Below, one piece after another: positions 1 through 11,948 of a stretch of DNA of 53,931 bases. The stretch is from the NCBI RefSeq assembly GCF_002160495.1, contig NZ_NFKR01000018.1, forward strand, positions 1-53,931, written 5' to 3'. Under the pieces are notes generated by a model, which was given only the letters and a program-made list of their open reading frames with translations, was not told the origin of the DNA and did no database searches. Made by a program: the position numbers and the translations under genes. How positions within the stretch are numbered: position 1 is the stretch's first letter; each line of letters begins with the position of its first letter. This stretch comes from Erysipelatoclostridium sp. An173 (GTDB taxonomy: Bacteria; Bacillota_I; Bacilli_A; Erysipelotrichales; Coprobacillaceae).

Positions 1-411
1 CATCAAATATCAGTCAATAAACTGAAAGAGAAACTGAAGAAGCTGACGAACAGAAGCTGGTCGGTGTCATGGGAACACAGATGTACAAAACTCAGACAGC
101 TTATCAGAGGATGGATAAACTACTATCGAATTGGGCAATTCAAAACGATATGTCAAAGAATCGACGGATGGATACGGTTCAGAATCAGAATGTATCTATG
201 GAAGAAATGGAAAACAGTCAAGAATAGAGAAAAGCAGTTAAGAAAGCTGGGGGTAAATGCACTGCAAGCAAAGATGTGGTCAAATACTCGCAAATCATAC
301 GCAAGATGTGCAAGTACATTTCTCCAAAATAAAGTAACCAAAGAGTTATTAAGAAGAAAAGGGCTGCCATCAATGATAGACCAGTATCAGTTAAAACATA
401 TTTCAGCATAG
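1..411 (+). CDS. ltrA: Group II intron reverse transcriptase/maturase, C-terminal part
   Basis: The frame is open from base 1, so this is the C-terminal ~136 residues of a longer protein. It shows the maturase (GIIM/domain X) signature: basic residues, then LIRGWINYYRIG, then IRMYLWKKWKT. In the family this domain binds intron RNA and aids splicing and retrohoming. The protein stops soon after domain X with no HNH endonuclease motif, so it is an En-minus type. The GTG at 64 is internal and not a real start. The stop lies just before intron domain V, the normal arrangement. Confidence 0.9.
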   Translation, partial: HQISVNKLKEKLKKLTNRSWSVSWEHRCTKLRQLIRGWINYYRIGQFKTICQRIDGWIRFRIRMYLWKKWKTVKNREKQLRKLGVNALQAKMWSNTRKSYARCASTFLQNKVTKELLRRKGLPSMIDQYQLKHISA

Positions 412-417
412 ATTTAA

Positions 418-449
418 ACCGCCGAGTGCCGGGCGGCTTGCTCGGTGGT
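418..449 (+). ncRNA. Group II intron domain V
   Basis: A 32-nt hairpin with perfectly complementary 9-nt arms (418-426 and 441-449) lies just downstream of the maturase stop and just upstream of the domain VI stem. Domain V is the catalytic core of group II introns. Its intact pairing suggests the 3' half is not decayed. Confidence 0.8.
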
Positions 450-548
450 GTGAGAGGACGAGAATACATAATTAATCAATTCTATTTTATCTATTCTCTC
501 CTACTCGATTAATATTAAATTACTTTTAAATAATAAGGGTGAAAATTG

Positions 549-848
549 ATGAATGATGATTTAGCGTATCAAATATTAGAAATAGTTGCTGAAATACCTA
601 AAGGTAAAGTTGCTAGCTATAAACAAATTGCAATTTTAGCAGGTAGAAGCCAAAATGCTCGTTTAGTAGGAAAAATTTTAAGTCATAGTGAACAATATGG
701 TAACTATCCTTGCCATCGGGTTGTTAATAGTGCAGGACGTTTAGTACCTGGCTGGACAAGACAAAGGGAATTGTTATGTCAAGAAGGTGTGGTTTTTAAA
801 AGTAATGGTAACGTAGATATGAAAAAATGCCAATGGCAAATATTGTAA
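549..848 (+). CDS. MGMT-family (O6-alkylguanine-DNA alkyltransferase-like) protein
   Basis: A 99-residue protein made only of the DNA-binding/active-site domain of methylated-DNA-protein cysteine methyltransferase. It has the helix-turn-helix section (PKGKVASYKQIAILAG) and the active-site motif PCHRVV. Alkyltransferase-like proteins of the same size usually have Trp in place of this Cys. Here the Cys is kept, so alkyl transfer from damaged guanine is chemically possible. I chose ATG 549 over the in-frame TTG at 546 because AAGGGTG lies 7 nt upstream of it. The usual N-terminal domain of full-length Ada/Ogt is absent. It follows the intron directly and is probably transcribed alone. Confidence 0.8.
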   Translation: MNDDLAYQILEIVAEIPKGKVASYKQIAILAGRSQNARLVGKILSHSEQYGNYPCHRVVNSAGRLVPGWTRQRELLCQEGVVFKSNGNVDMKKCQWQIL

Positions 849-978
849 TGATGATTGTAGACCAAAAGTCAGTTATTGTTTATTTTTCTACAGATATAAA
901 GCATGTGTTAAAATATCACTAAAATGCTACAAATTTTAGATCTTTTATTGTATAATATAGGTCAAATGAGGTGATTGT

Positions 979-1584
979 ATGAATACAGTTTTAGTTGAAA
1001 AAGATGCTCTTGATTTAGCCGCTGAATTAGTGGGTAATAATAAGGTAGTAGCTTTTCCTACTGAAACTGTTTTTGGTTTAGGGGTAAAGTTTGGATCAAA
1101 AGAGGCTTTAGATGCACTATATCAAATAAAAAAACGTGATAAGGGTAAAGCAATCTCAATGATGATAAGCAAACCTGAAGATATAGAAAAATATGCATAT
1201 GTTAATGAAAATGCTAAAAAGATAATCAAAGCTTTTATGCCCGGTATGATTACTATCATTTTGAAAAAAAAGCCACATATTGATAAATATTTTACAGCCT
1301 CACTTGATACAATCGGAATTAGAATACCTGATGATAAATTTGTTTTATCATTACTAGATAAAACAGGACCAATGTTAGTAACAAGTGCTAATCTATCAGG
1401 TAAAGAAAGTCTGGTTGATGATCAAGCAGTTATGGAGGTATTTAAAGGAAAAATCCCTTTAATTGTAAAAGGAGAAAGTATCAGTAAAAAGGCTAGTACA
1501 ATTGTTGATTTAAGTAAGGGTAATGTTGAGATATTAAGATTAGGAGATATTTCTAAAGAAGAAATAATGGAGGTATTGAAATGA
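979..1584 (+). CDS. tsaC: L-threonylcarbamoyladenylate synthase (TsaC/YrdC)
   Basis: A 201-residue YrdC-domain protein with the signature AFPTETVFGLG (about residues 25-35) and a basic KKRDKGKA segment that binds ATP and bicarbonate in the family. It makes threonylcarbamoyl-AMP, the first step of tRNA t6A37 synthesis. It is the single-domain TsaC form and lacks the Sua5 C-terminal domain of B. subtilis YwlC, but it occupies the ywlC-like position upstream of rpiB and glyA. GAGGTG precedes the ATG. The stop overlaps the rpiB start (ATGA), implying coupled translation. Confidence 0.93.
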   Translation: MNTVLVEKDALDLAAELVGNNKVVAFPTETVFGLGVKFGSKEALDALYQIKKRDKGKAISMMISKPEDIEKYAYVNENAKKIIKAFMPGMITIILKKKPHIDKYFTASLDTIGIRIPDDKFVLSLLDKTGPMLVTSANLSGKESLVDDQAVMEVFKGKIPLIVKGESISKKASTIVDLSKGNVEILRLGDISKEEIMEVLK

Positions 1585-2024
1585 AAATTGCAATGGCATG
1601 TGACCATGGTGGATTAAGATTAAAAAATGTATTAAAAGAATATTTATTAGATAATGGTTATGAAGTAGAAGATTTTGGAACAAATAGTGAAGATAGCTGC
1701 GATTATCCAGACTATGCTGGTAAAGCCGCTAAGGCAGTAGCTAGTGGTGCATGCGACAAGGGGGTAGTTGTATGCGGTACTGGAATTGGTGTAAGTATTA
1801 CTGCTAATAAAGTAAATGGTATTAGATGTGCATTATGTCATGATGTATTTAGTGCTAAAGCTACACGTGCTCATAATGATAGTAATATGATTGCAATGGG
1901 ACAAAGAGTTATTGGTGAAGGTTTAGCATTAGAAATTTTAAAAGCATGGTTATCAACAGAATTTGAAGGTGGACGTCACGTTCAAAGAATTGAAAAAATG
2001 ATGGCTTATGAAGGAGAAGAATAA
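1581..2024 (+). CDS. rpiB: Ribose-5-phosphate isomerase B
   Basis: A 147-residue RpiB/LacAB-family protein. It shows the substrate motif CDHGG (D8, H9), the catalytic-base Cys65 in VVCGTGIG, and [15 protein letters not shown] near residue 97. It interconverts ribose-5-phosphate and ribulose-5-phosphate in the pentose phosphate pathway. The length matches RpiB. It overlaps tsaC by four bases and is followed directly by glyA, as in the ywlF-ywlG-glyA region of Bacillus. The products feed PRPP use (upp here, prs at the far end). Confidence 0.95.
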   Translation: MKIAMACDHGGLRLKNVLKEYLLDNGYEVEDFGTNSEDSCDYPDYAGKAAKAVASGACDKGVVVCGTGIGVSITANKVNGIRCALCHDVFSAKATRAHNDSNMIAMGQRVIGEGLALEILKAWLSTEFEGGRHVQRIEKMMAYEGEE

Positions 2025-2025
2025 A

Positions 2026-3264
2026 ATGAAAGACGTTGCTGTATTTGAAAGTGTTGAACGGGAATTAAATCGGCAAAGAAATAACATTGGGCTAATCGCT
2101 TCTGAAAACTTTGTTTCTCCAGAAATTATGCAGTTGGCTGGAAGTGTTCTTACTAATAAATATGCTGAAGGATATCCGGGAAAAAGATATTATGGTGGTT
2201 GTCAGTTTGTTGATGAGGTAGAAACTTTAGCTAAAGAAAGATTATGTAAAATCTTTGGTGCCCAGCATGCAAATGTTCAACCTCATAGTGGTGCTCAAGC
2301 TAATACAGCAGTATATATGGCTTTATTAGAGCACGGTGATAAAGTTTTAGGAATGTCTTTAGCAGATGGTGGACATTTAACACATGGACATCCATTAAAC
2401 TATTCTGGAATTAATTATGATTTTTATAGTTATGGTGTCTCTAAAGAAACTGAAACTATTGATTATGAAGAATTTAAAAAGAAGTGTCAGGAAATTAAAC
2501 CTAAACTAGTAGTAGCTGGAGCAAGCGCATATTCAAGAATTATTGATTTTGAATATATGGCTAAATGTGCGCATGAAGTAGGAGCTTTATTTATGGTCGA
2601 TATGGCTCATATTGCTGGTTTAGTTGCAGCAGGTGAACATCCATCACCATTTCCTTATGCTGATGTTGTTACAACAACAACTCATAAAACATTAAGGGGA
2701 CCACGAGGTGGTGCTATTATGTGTAAAAAAGAATTAGCGCCAGCTATCGATCGTGCGGTATTCCCAGGAATGCAAGGTGGACCTTTAATGCACATAATTG
2801 CTGCTAAGGCTGCTTGCTTCTATGAGGTAATGCAACCAGAGTTTAAAGAATATGCAAAACAAATTATTAAAAATGCCAAAGCTCTTGAAAAATCTTTAAA
2901 AGAAGAAGGATTTAGATTAGTAGCTGGCGGTACTGATAATCATTTGATCTTAATAGATGTTAAATCTAGTTGTGGAATTTCTGGTAAAAAAGCAGAACGT
3001 TTATTAGATGAAATTAATATTACTGCTAATAAAAATGCGATTCCTTTTGACACAGAAAAACCATTTAAAGCTAGCGGCATTCGTGTAGGAACACCTGCTA
3101 TGACAACTAAAGGATTTAAAGAAGAAGATTTCGAAGAAGTCGGAAAAATAATTGCTTATCGTTTAAAAAACGAAGAAACAGATCAAATTAAGGAAGAATG
3201 TATTAAAAGAGTTAAAGCTTTAACTGATAAAGTTGAAATGTATAATGATATTAAATATATTTAA
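2026..3264 (+). CDS. glyA: Serine hydroxymethyltransferase
   Basis: A 412-residue PLP enzyme that converts serine and tetrahydrofolate to glycine and 5,10-methylene-THF. The PLP lysine is K221 in [11 protein letters not shown]. The N-terminal ASENFVSP and [13 protein letters not shown] segments are family signatures. An in-frame ATG at 2008 lies before the ribosome binding site; AAGGAG at 2011-2016 points to the ATG at 2026, giving the normal N-terminus. It sits two bases after rpiB and 11 before upp, in one operon. Confidence 0.97.
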   Translation: MKDVAVFESVERELNRQRNNIGLIASENFVSPEIMQLAGSVLTNKYAEGYPGKRYYGGCQFVDEVETLAKERLCKIFGAQHANVQPHSGAQANTAVYMALLEHGDKVLGMSLADGGHLTHGHPLNYSGINYDFYSYGVSKETETIDYEEFKKKCQEIKPKLVVAGASAYSRIIDFEYMAKCAHEVGALFMVDMAHIAGLVAAGEHPSPFPYADVVTTTTHKTLRGPRGGAIMCKKELAPAIDRAVFPGMQGGPLMHIIAAKAACFYEVMQPEFKEYAKQIIKNAKALEKSLKEEGFRLVAGGTDNHLILIDVKSSCGISGKKAERLLDEINITANKNAIPFDTEKPFKASGIRVGTPAMTTKGFKEEDFEEVGKIIAYRLKNEETDQIKEECIKRVKALTDKVEMYNDIKYI

Positions 3265-3275
3265 GAGGTGAAAAA

Positions 3276-3899
3276 ATGGCAACGACAGTACTTGATCATG
3301 CATTAATAAACCATAAATTATCTATTATGCGTGATAAAAATACAAATACAATAGTATTCAAAGAAAATCTTGATGAAATCGCTATGTTAATGGCGTATGA
3401 GGTTACTAAAGATTTACCATTAGTAGAATATCCAATTGAAACACCGATTTGTAAGACCGTTGGTAAAAAATTGGCTAAACAAATAATTTTAGTACCAATA
3501 TTAAGAGCTGGTATTGGGTTGGTAGATGGTTTTAGAAGAATTATTCCTAGTGCTAAAGTTGGTCATATTGGCTTACAGCGTGATGAAGAAACATTACAGC
3601 CAATCGAATATTACGCTAAATTTCCTAAAGGTATAGAAGATGCTATTGTTATTGTCGTTGATCCTATGCTAGCAACCGGAGGTAGTGCTAGTGCAACAAT
3701 AACCAGTCTAAAAAAACGAGGTGCTAAAAACATTCATTTAGTATGTTTGTTAGCAGCACCTGAAGGGGTGGCGGTTATTGAAAAAGAACACCCTGATGTT
3801 AATTTGACGTTAGCAGCGCTAGATGATAAGCTAAATAGCAAAGGCTATATTGTTCCTGGATTAGGCGATGCCGGTGATCGTTTGTTTGGGACAGATTAG
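3276..3899 (+). CDS. upp: Uracil phosphoribosyltransferase
   Basis: A 207-residue salvage enzyme making UMP from uracil and PRPP. It has the PRPP-binding loop [16 protein letters not shown] (about residues 127-142) and the C-terminal uracil-binding region [13 protein letters not shown]. Length and order (glyA-upp-atp) match Bacillus. AGAGGTG precedes the ATG. The downstream atpZ starts 8 bases after the stop. Confidence 0.97.
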   Translation: MATTVLDHALINHKLSIMRDKNTNTIVFKENLDEIAMLMAYEVTKDLPLVEYPIETPICKTVGKKLAKQIILVPILRAGIGLVDGFRRIIPSAKVGHIGLQRDEETLQPIEYYAKFPKGIEDAIVIVVDPMLATGGSASATITSLKKRGAKNIHLVCLLAAPEGVAVIEKEHPDVNLTLAALDDKLNSKGYIVPGLGDAGDRLFGTD

Positions 3900-3907
3900 T
3901 TTTAAAT

Positions 3908-4117
3908 ATGAAAGAGAATAAAAGAAAGTTATTAAAAGATATTGTCTTTTGTTTATGGTTAGGTTTTGAAGTAATTGGCGTGTTTTTACTAGCTGTAATA
4001 GCTGGTTTATGGCTTGATGATTACTTCAATTCTAAACCATGCTGGATATTAGTCTTATTAATAGTGGCTTTTATTTATGTAATAAAGTTATTGTTAGGAG
4101 TAGGAAAAGATGAATGA
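3908..4117 (+). CDS. atpZ: AtpZ/AtpI-type small membrane protein (first atp operon gene)
   Basis: A 69-residue protein with two hydrophobic helices (about residues 12-35 and 43-63) and a charged N-terminus, matching the AtpZ / ATPase_gene1 family at the head of Firmicute atp operons. In alkaliphilic Bacillus the AtpZ/AtpI pair has been linked to F0 assembly and Mg2+ handling; that role is inferred here by position. No good Shine-Dalgarno is visible before ATG 3908, only 8 bases after upp, so translation is probably coupled. It overlaps the next gene by 8 bases. Confidence 0.8.
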   Translation: MKENKRKLLKDIVFCLWLGFEVIGVFLLAVIAGLWLDDYFNSKPCWILVLLIVAFIYVIKLLLGVGKDE

Positions 4118-4487
4118 AAAGACAGTAATGAGCCATTCTAAATATGTATTTTTAGTAGCTCTGGCAATAGCTGGTGTAGTTAGTTTGATTGTATCTGACA
4201 TTTCTTATTTGATAGGAATGATCGTTGGATATATAGTTAGTTTGATTGTATTTAAGATGATAATTAAAATAAGTGATCTTATTTTAGCTTTATCAACAAG
4301 TACAATCAGCTTAGTTGTTGTTCTGTTTTTTGCAAAATTGTTTGTATATGGAGCAGGATTTTTTATTGCTATAAAAGTATCCTGGATCAATATTATAACG
4401 GTTTTTCTTGGTTATTTTATTATTCAGGCTACTATTTATATTGATGCTTATCGAAATGATAGGTTGGAAAAAACTCAAAATAGCTAA
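4110..4487 (+). CDS. atpI: ATP synthase subunit I
   Basis: A 125-residue integral membrane protein with four predicted hydrophobic helices, the size and topology of ATP synthase I. In the family it helps assemble the c-ring. It starts inside the end of atpZ at GGAAAAGATG. The atpB ribosome binding site follows after 10 bases. Confidence 0.8.
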   Translation: MNEKTVMSHSKYVFLVALAIAGVVSLIVSDISYLIGMIVGYIVSLIVFKMIIKISDLILALSTSTISLVVVLFFAKLFVYGAGFFIAIKVSWINIITVFLGYFIIQATIYIDAYRNDRLEKTQNS

Positions 4488-4511
4488 TCTAGAAAAAAGG
4501 AGGTGAAAGTG

Positions 4512-5183
4512 ATGGGAGATATACATATCGTAATTCAGCCAGAACTGATTTTTTCATTGATTATTATGACAGTTTTGTCAATCTTTTTCATTTTGGCTGG
4601 AAGGAAGATCAAAGCAGCAGATTCGACTAAGCGACCCACTGGAATTGTTCTTGTTTGTGAAACAGGGGTAAAAATGATTCAAGATTATATGGCGACACTA
4701 ATGCCAGCCCAATTTTCAAAGAATTATTATCCTTATTTTGCAATGATGTTTATATATATATTTATATCAAATATAAGTGGATTATTTGGTTTTGAAGCAC
4801 CAACTTCAAATTATTCAATTACGTTAGCGATTACTATAATCACTTTTACGTTAATTCAGTACAACGCTTTAAAAACAAAAGGAGTATTTACCTATATTAA
4901 AGATATTATTTGGCCACCAACTAACATTTTAGGAACATTGGCACCACTTATTTCTTTGTCAATGCGTCTTTTTGGAAATATTGTAGCAGGGTCAATTTTG
5001 TTGTCTTTGATATATAGTTTTACGGGATACTTATCAGAGTATGTTATCAATTTTAACTTTTTGGGACCACTTATTGCCCCAATATTCCACGCTTATTTTG
5101 ATGTTTTTGCAGGATTTATTCAAACCCTAGTATTCGTGACTTTATCTAGTATTTTAATCGCTTTGGAAGTAAATGAAGATTAA
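4512..5183 (+). CDS. atpB: F0F1 ATP synthase subunit a
   Basis: A 223-residue polytopic membrane subunit that forms the ion half-channels of F0. The essential stator arginine lies in SMRLFGNIVAG, and the conserved C-terminal helix HAYFDVFAGFIQTLVF is present. A GTG at 4503 overlaps the Shine-Dalgarno GGAGGTG; the ATG at 4512, 6-7 bases after it, is the better start. Confidence 0.96.
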   Translation: MGDIHIVIQPELIFSLIIMTVLSIFFILAGRKIKAADSTKRPTGIVLVCETGVKMIQDYMATLMPAQFSKNYYPYFAMMFIYIFISNISGLFGFEAPTSNYSITLAITIITFTLIQYNALKTKGVFTYIKDIIWPPTNILGTLAPLISLSMRLFGNIVAGSILLSLIYSFTGYLSEYVINFNFLGPLIAPIFHAYFDVFAGFIQTLVFVTLSSILIALEVNED

Positions 5184-5233
5184 GCTAGTTAAAGATATAT
5201 TAATTTTAAGTAAAAAAATTGGAGGAAAGAAAT

Positions 5234-5467
5234 ATGACAGACGTAGGATTAATTGCTATTGCAGCAGGTATTGCAGTATGTGCCGGTTTAGGAACTGGTA
5301 TTGGAGAAGGAATTTGTGCTAGTAAAGCAGTAGAAGCTATTGGTAGAAATCCAGAAGCGGAAGGAAAAATCCGTACAACAATGATTTTAGGTATTGCCTT
5401 AACAGAAACAGTTGCAATTTATGGTTTATTGATTTCATTCCTATTATTATTCGTATACGGTGGATAA
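5234..5467 (+). CDS. atpE: F0F1 ATP synthase subunit c (two-carboxylate ion site)
   Basis: A 77-residue hairpin of two membrane helices that forms the rotor ring. The polar loop GRNPEAEGKIR is typical. The ion-carrying glutamate is E58 in ALTETVAIYG. A second acidic residue, E25 in GIGEG, lies in helix 1 at the position of Gln32 in the Na+-binding c subunit of Ilyobacter; T59 and Y63 also match Na+-type ligands. GGAGG at 5221 points to ATG 5234, not the upstream TTG at 5219. See the findings for ion specificity. Confidence 0.96.
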   Translation: MTDVGLIAIAAGIAVCAGLGTGIGEGICASKAVEAIGRNPEAEGKIRTTMILGIALTETVAIYGLLISFLLLFVYGG

Positions 5468-5497
5468 AATCAAATTTAATCAAGAGGAGGAATAAGA

Positions 5498-6001
5498 ATG
5501 GATATTGATATTGCCTCAAAATTATTCCCCAATATTACGACTTTAATAGTTCAGTTACTGGCAACAGGAGTAATGTTATGCATTTTTAAAAAGTTTTTAT
5601 GGAAACCAGTACAAGACTATTTTGCTAAACGTGCTGATTACATTGAAGGAACTGTAAATGATGCTAAAAATATGCAGCAAAAGGCTAAAGCTTTAATGGA
5701 AGAAAGTGAAGAACAGTCTCGTGCTGCTGCCAAAGAATATCGTAATATTGTTGAAAAAGCAAAGGTTGATGCTGGTAAGACAAGAGATAGTATCATTGAA
5801 AAAGCAAATGAAGAAGCGAAAGAAAAACTTGAACGTGCATCAAAAGAAATCGAAGCAGAAAAAATTGCAGCGAAAGCTGAAGTAAAGAATGAAATTGTAA
5901 ATATTGCAATTGACGTGGCTAGTAAAATAATGAATCAGGAAATGGATCAAAAAGCTAATGAAAAATTAGTTGACGAATTTATTAAGGAAATTGATAAATA
6001 A
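5498..6001 (+). CDS. atpF: F0F1 ATP synthase subunit b
   Basis: A 167-residue peripheral-stalk subunit: one N-terminal membrane helix (about residues 13-30), then a long charged alpha-helical coiled coil rich in Ala, Glu and Lys. It links subunit a to delta and F1. GAGGAGG precedes the ATG. The stop overlaps the atpH start by one base. Confidence 0.95.
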   Translation: MDIDIASKLFPNITTLIVQLLATGVMLCIFKKFLWKPVQDYFAKRADYIEGTVNDAKNMQQKAKALMEESEEQSRAAAKEYRNIVEKAKVDAGKTRDSIIEKANEEAKEKLERASKEIEAEKIAAKAEVKNEIVNIAIDVASKIMNQEMDQKANEKLVDEFIKEIDK

Positions 6002-6534
6002 TGGAATCTGTAGCACATTGTTATGCTGTTTCATTATTTTCTTTAGCTAAAGAAGAAAATGCGGTTGATAGTTATCAAAAAGATATGCTATTGATTGATG
6101 ATATCTTCAGTAAAGAGCCTAAATTCTTAACTTTTTTTAGTCATGTTTTGATTGATGATAAAGTTAAATGTGATTTAATAGATCAAAGTTTTAAAGGAAC
6201 AGTTAACACATATATTGTTAATTTTTTGAAATTATTGGTCAAAAAAAGAAGAATTCGCTATCTTCAAGAAATAATTAAAGAATTTAAAAAATTATGTAAT
6301 GATTATTTTGGAATAGAAGAGGGTATTTTATATACTGCTTTTGATATTTCACCAGAGTCTTTAAAACAAGTTGAACAAGCAGTAGGAAAAGCAACCAATA
6401 AAACAATTAAATTAAAAGTTGTTAAAGACCCAGCTTTAATTGGTGGAATTAAAGTTGAAGTAAATAATCGGGTTTTTGATGGAACAATCAAAAATAAAGT
6501 TTCATTATTGAAAAAAGAACTATTAAGAAAGTAG
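6001..6534 (+). CDS. atpH: F0F1 ATP synthase subunit delta
   Basis: A 177-residue OSCP/delta subunit that connects the b stalk to the top of F1. It has the family N-terminal pattern with YAVSLFSLAKEE, and the C-terminal motif IKLKVVKDPALIGGIKVEV is diagnostic. It begins on the last base of the atpF stop. Confidence 0.94.
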   Translation: MESVAHCYAVSLFSLAKEENAVDSYQKDMLLIDDIFSKEPKFLTFFSHVLIDDKVKCDLIDQSFKGTVNTYIVNFLKLLVKKRRIRYLQEIIKEFKKLCNDYFGIEEGILYTAFDISPESLKQVEQAVGKATNKTIKLKVVKDPALIGGIKVEVNNRVFDGTIKNKVSLLKKELLRK

Positions 6535-6543
6535 GTGAAAATA

Positions 6544-8067
6544 GTGGGGCTTAGACCAGATGAGATTAGCACTTTGATCAAAGAACAAATTAAAAACTTT
6601 GATGAAGTGATTGAACAAAAAGATGTAGGAACCGTTATGACTGTTGGAGATGGTGTAAGTGTAATCCATGGCTTAGATGATGCCATGTTAGGTGAACTTT
6701 TAGCCTTCCCAAACGATGTCTATGGAATGGTGATGAACTTAGATGAAGATAGCGTAGGTGCTGTTTTACTTGGTTCTGAAGATGAAATTAAAGAAGGCGA
6801 TGAAGTTAAACGTACTGGTAGAATTATGGAAGTTCCAGTAGGTGATGAATTATTAGGACGAGTTGTAAACCCATTAGGACAACCAATTGATGGTAATGGT
6901 GAAATTAAAACAACTAAAACACGTCCAATCGAAAGAGTTGCCAGCGGTGTTATGACTAGAAAATCAGTTGATCAGCCTTTACAAACAGGAATTACTTCAA
7001 TTGATGCAATCATCCCAATTGGACGAGGACAACGTGAGTTGATCATTGGTGACCGTCAAACTGGTAAAACAGCAATCGCTATTGATACAATTTTAAATCA
7101 AAAAGGACAAGATATTTATTGTATTTATGTTGCAATTGGACAAAAGAATTCAACAGTTGCACAAATCGTAGAAAAATTACGCCAAGGTGGCGCAATGGAA
7201 TATACAACAGTTGTTTGTGCTTCTGCTAGTGAATTAGCACCAGTGCAATATATTGCTCCATATGCTGGATGTGCTATTGGAGAAGAATGGTTAGAACAAG
7301 GGAAAGACGTATTAATTGTTTATGATGATTTATCAAAACATGCAGTAGCATATCGTACTGTCTCTTTATTGTTAAAAAGACCACCAGGACGTGAAGCATA
7401 TCCAGGTGATGTCTTCTATCTACATTCAAGATTATTAGAGAGAGCTTGTCGTTTAAATGAAGAAAATGGTGGTGGATCAATCACTGCTTTACCAATCATT
7501 GAAACTCAAGCTGGGGATATTTCTGCATATATCCCAACTAACGTAATTTCAATTACTGATGGACAAATTTTCTTGCAGTTAGATTTATTCAACTCAGGAT
7601 TTAGACCAGCAATTGATACTGGACTTTCAGTAAGCCGTGTTGGTTCATCAGCGCAAATTAAAGCAATGAAACAAGTATCAGGATCTTTAAAATTAGAATT
7701 GGCGCAATATACTGAAATGCAAGCATTTGCTCAATTTGGATCTGACTTAGATGCAGCAACTAAAGCAACATTAGACCATGGTGCTAAAGTTCGTGAAGTA
7801 TTGAAACAAGCTCAATATTCACCACGTTCTGTTGCAACTCAAGTAATTACTTTATTTGCTTTAAAATATGGATTTACTAAATCATTAGAAGTTGAACAAG
7901 TTTCTAACTTCATGGATCAATTAGTAGAACATATTGAAATGACTCAAAAAGAAATTATTGATGAAATCAATGATAAAAAAGAAATTTCGCCTGATTTAGA
8001 AAAACATATGAAAGATGTTATCGGTGCATTTGTAAATCAATTTGAAAAAACTCAAGCAAAGGGGTAG
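6544..8067 (+). CDS. atpA: F0F1 ATP synthase subunit alpha
   Basis: A 507-residue non-catalytic nucleotide-binding subunit of F1. Walker A GDRQTGKT lies near residues 169-176, and the ATP synthase signature [17 protein letters not shown] is present. Two in-frame GTG codons compete. AGGTG at 6533-6537 is the likely Shine-Dalgarno, so GTG 6544 (6-base spacing, giving the usual N-terminus GLRPDEIS) is preferred over GTG 6535, which overlaps it. Confidence 0.96.
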   Translation: MGLRPDEISTLIKEQIKNFDEVIEQKDVGTVMTVGDGVSVIHGLDDAMLGELLAFPNDVYGMVMNLDEDSVGAVLLGSEDEIKEGDEVKRTGRIMEVPVGDELLGRVVNPLGQPIDGNGEIKTTKTRPIERVASGVMTRKSVDQPLQTGITSIDAIIPIGRGQRELIIGDRQTGKTAIAIDTILNQKGQDIYCIYVAIGQKNSTVAQIVEKLRQGGAMEYTTVVCASASELAPVQYIAPYAGCAIGEEWLEQGKDVLIVYDDLSKHAVAYRTVSLLLKRPPGREAYPGDVFYLHSRLLERACRLNEENGGGSITALPIIETQAGDISAYIPTNVISITDGQIFLQLDLFNSGFRPAIDTGLSVSRVGSSAQIKAMKQVSGSLKLELAQYTEMQAFAQFGSDLDAATKATLDHGAKVREVLKQAQYSPRSVATQVITLFALKYGFTKSLEVEQVSNFMDQLVEHIEMTQKEIIDEINDKKEISPDLEKHMKDVIGAFVNQFEKTQAKG

Positions 8068-10743
<2,676 letters not shown>

Positions 10744-10758
10744 GTTGATATTATCTTT

Positions 10759-10789
10759 AAAAAGAGCACTATGTTGTTGCTCTTTTTTT
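10759..10789 (+). terminator. Intrinsic terminator of the atp operon
   Basis: AAAGAGCA (10761-10768) pairs with TGCTCTTT (10778-10785) around a 9-nt loop and runs into seven T residues, 17 bases after the atpC stop. Confidence 0.9.
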
Positions 10790-10938
10790 ACATTAGATAA
10801 TTGATTCAAAGATAATGAATTAGTTGAATAGGCTTCTAATAAAGCAAAAACATAATATTTTATCATGAGTAAAGAAAATCTCAAATTCATCTGCTTTATT
10901 TGACAAAATAGTAATAAAATATTTTAGAGGTGATTTCA

Positions 10939-11887
10939 TTGCGAAAAAAGTATTCAGTTTACCAACAAATAGAAAATTTAAAAAATAAAACATTAAATTT
11001 GAAATTATGGATGAGCATTCAGCATTGCAATATTTAACATATAATACATATTATTTTAAGATAAAATCTTTTGCTAAATCTTTGAATATAATGAATCAAA
11101 AAAGCAATATATTCATTTAGATTTTGAATACTTAGTAGAATTATCTAAACTTGATATGTACTTAAGAGAGTATATTATTAAATTATCGTTAGATACAGAG
11201 CATTTTTTAAAGGTAAAATTAATCAATGATTTAACAAATAATGATAAAGAAGATGGATATAATATTATTAGTCAGTTTTTTCAAAAATATCCTTATATTA
11301 AACGCAATATTGATTTCAAAAAGAATGATTCTGCTTGTGCTGATCTAATTCATAAGTATGAAAATAATTGGGCTGTGTGGAACATTGTAGAAGTGTTATC
11401 TTTTGGCGATTTTATTAAATTATTTGAATTATATTATGAACTTTATCCAGAAAATAAATCTCAAACAATAAATAATCTACTATGGCCATTAAAATTTATT
11501 AGAAATGCTTCAGCTCATAATAATTGCTTATTAAATACCTTAAGAAAACCATATACGCATACACACTTATTTAACGGTAAGAAAAATATTATAGAACCTA
11601 ATAAAAAACTAGTATCTTTATTAACAGAAATTCCTAATATTAGTAAAAATACGAGAAAGAAAAAAATTGCTAATCCAATTATACATGATTTTATAGCAAC
11701 TTTATTTTTATTTAATGAAGTTTGTAGCAGTCCTATATTAAAAGAAAAACAATTGCACATCTTACAAGATTTAATAAATGTAAGATTTGTTAAACATAGT
11801 GAATATTTTATTAACGATAATATATTTACATCAAATTATGAATTTGTTAAAAAAATTGTTGACTATTTATGCGAAAAATACATATAA
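10939..11887 (+). pseudogene. Abi_2 (AbiD/AbiF-like) abortive-infection gene, broken by two frameshifts
   Basis: Three consecutive frames together encode one Abi_2-like protein. Frame 1 starts at TTG 10939 after AGAGGTG and gives KKYSVYQQIENLKNK. Around 11004-11011 the similarity jumps to a second frame (DEHSALQYLTYNTYYFKIK). Around 11080-11092 it jumps to a third (ESKKQYIHLDFEYLVELSKLD), which stays open to 11887. The last part, whose first ATG is 11156, could make a 243-residue product. It has the family motif WNIVEVLSFGDFIKLFE and RNASAH, a HEPN-type R-x4-H motif. Intact relatives block phage growth, probably by cutting RNA. Sequencing error is the alternative explanation. Confidence 0.7.
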
Positions 11888-11917
11888 TATGATGAAGGAC
11901 AAAAACGAAAGTTTTAT

Positions 11918-11948
11918 GTAGAGCAACGCCTGCGTTGCTCTACTTTTT
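11918..11948 (+). terminator. Intrinsic terminator after the Abi-like gene
   Basis: Perfect inverted repeat GTAGAGCAACGC (11918-11929) / GCGTTGCTCTAC (11932-11943), with further T residues. It lies 30 bases after the Abi-like stop. Confidence 0.9.

Larger units (their letters stand above)
1..510 (+). mobile_element. Group II intron, 3' end (partial)
   Basis: The left edge carries the end of a bacterial group II intron. The maturase reading frame closes at 411. Seven bases later comes a domain V hairpin (418-449) with arms ACCGCCGAG and CTCGGTGGT. A domain VI-like stem (GAGAATA/TATTCTC) and the typical intron 3' terminus CTACTCGAT follow, so the 3' splice boundary is near 509/510. The rest of the intron (domains I-IV and the 5' exon) lies outside the window. 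The downstream exon is the short spacer before the MGMT-type gene. Confidence 0.85.

Noticed and set aside
218-469. Minus-strand open frame over the intron end
   Set aside because: It lies across the maturase C-terminus and domain V/VI RNA and has no supporting signal.
6303-6686. 127-codon open frame on the minus strand
   Set aside because: It is antisense to atpH/atpA, which are fully supported; its composition is a shadow of their codons.
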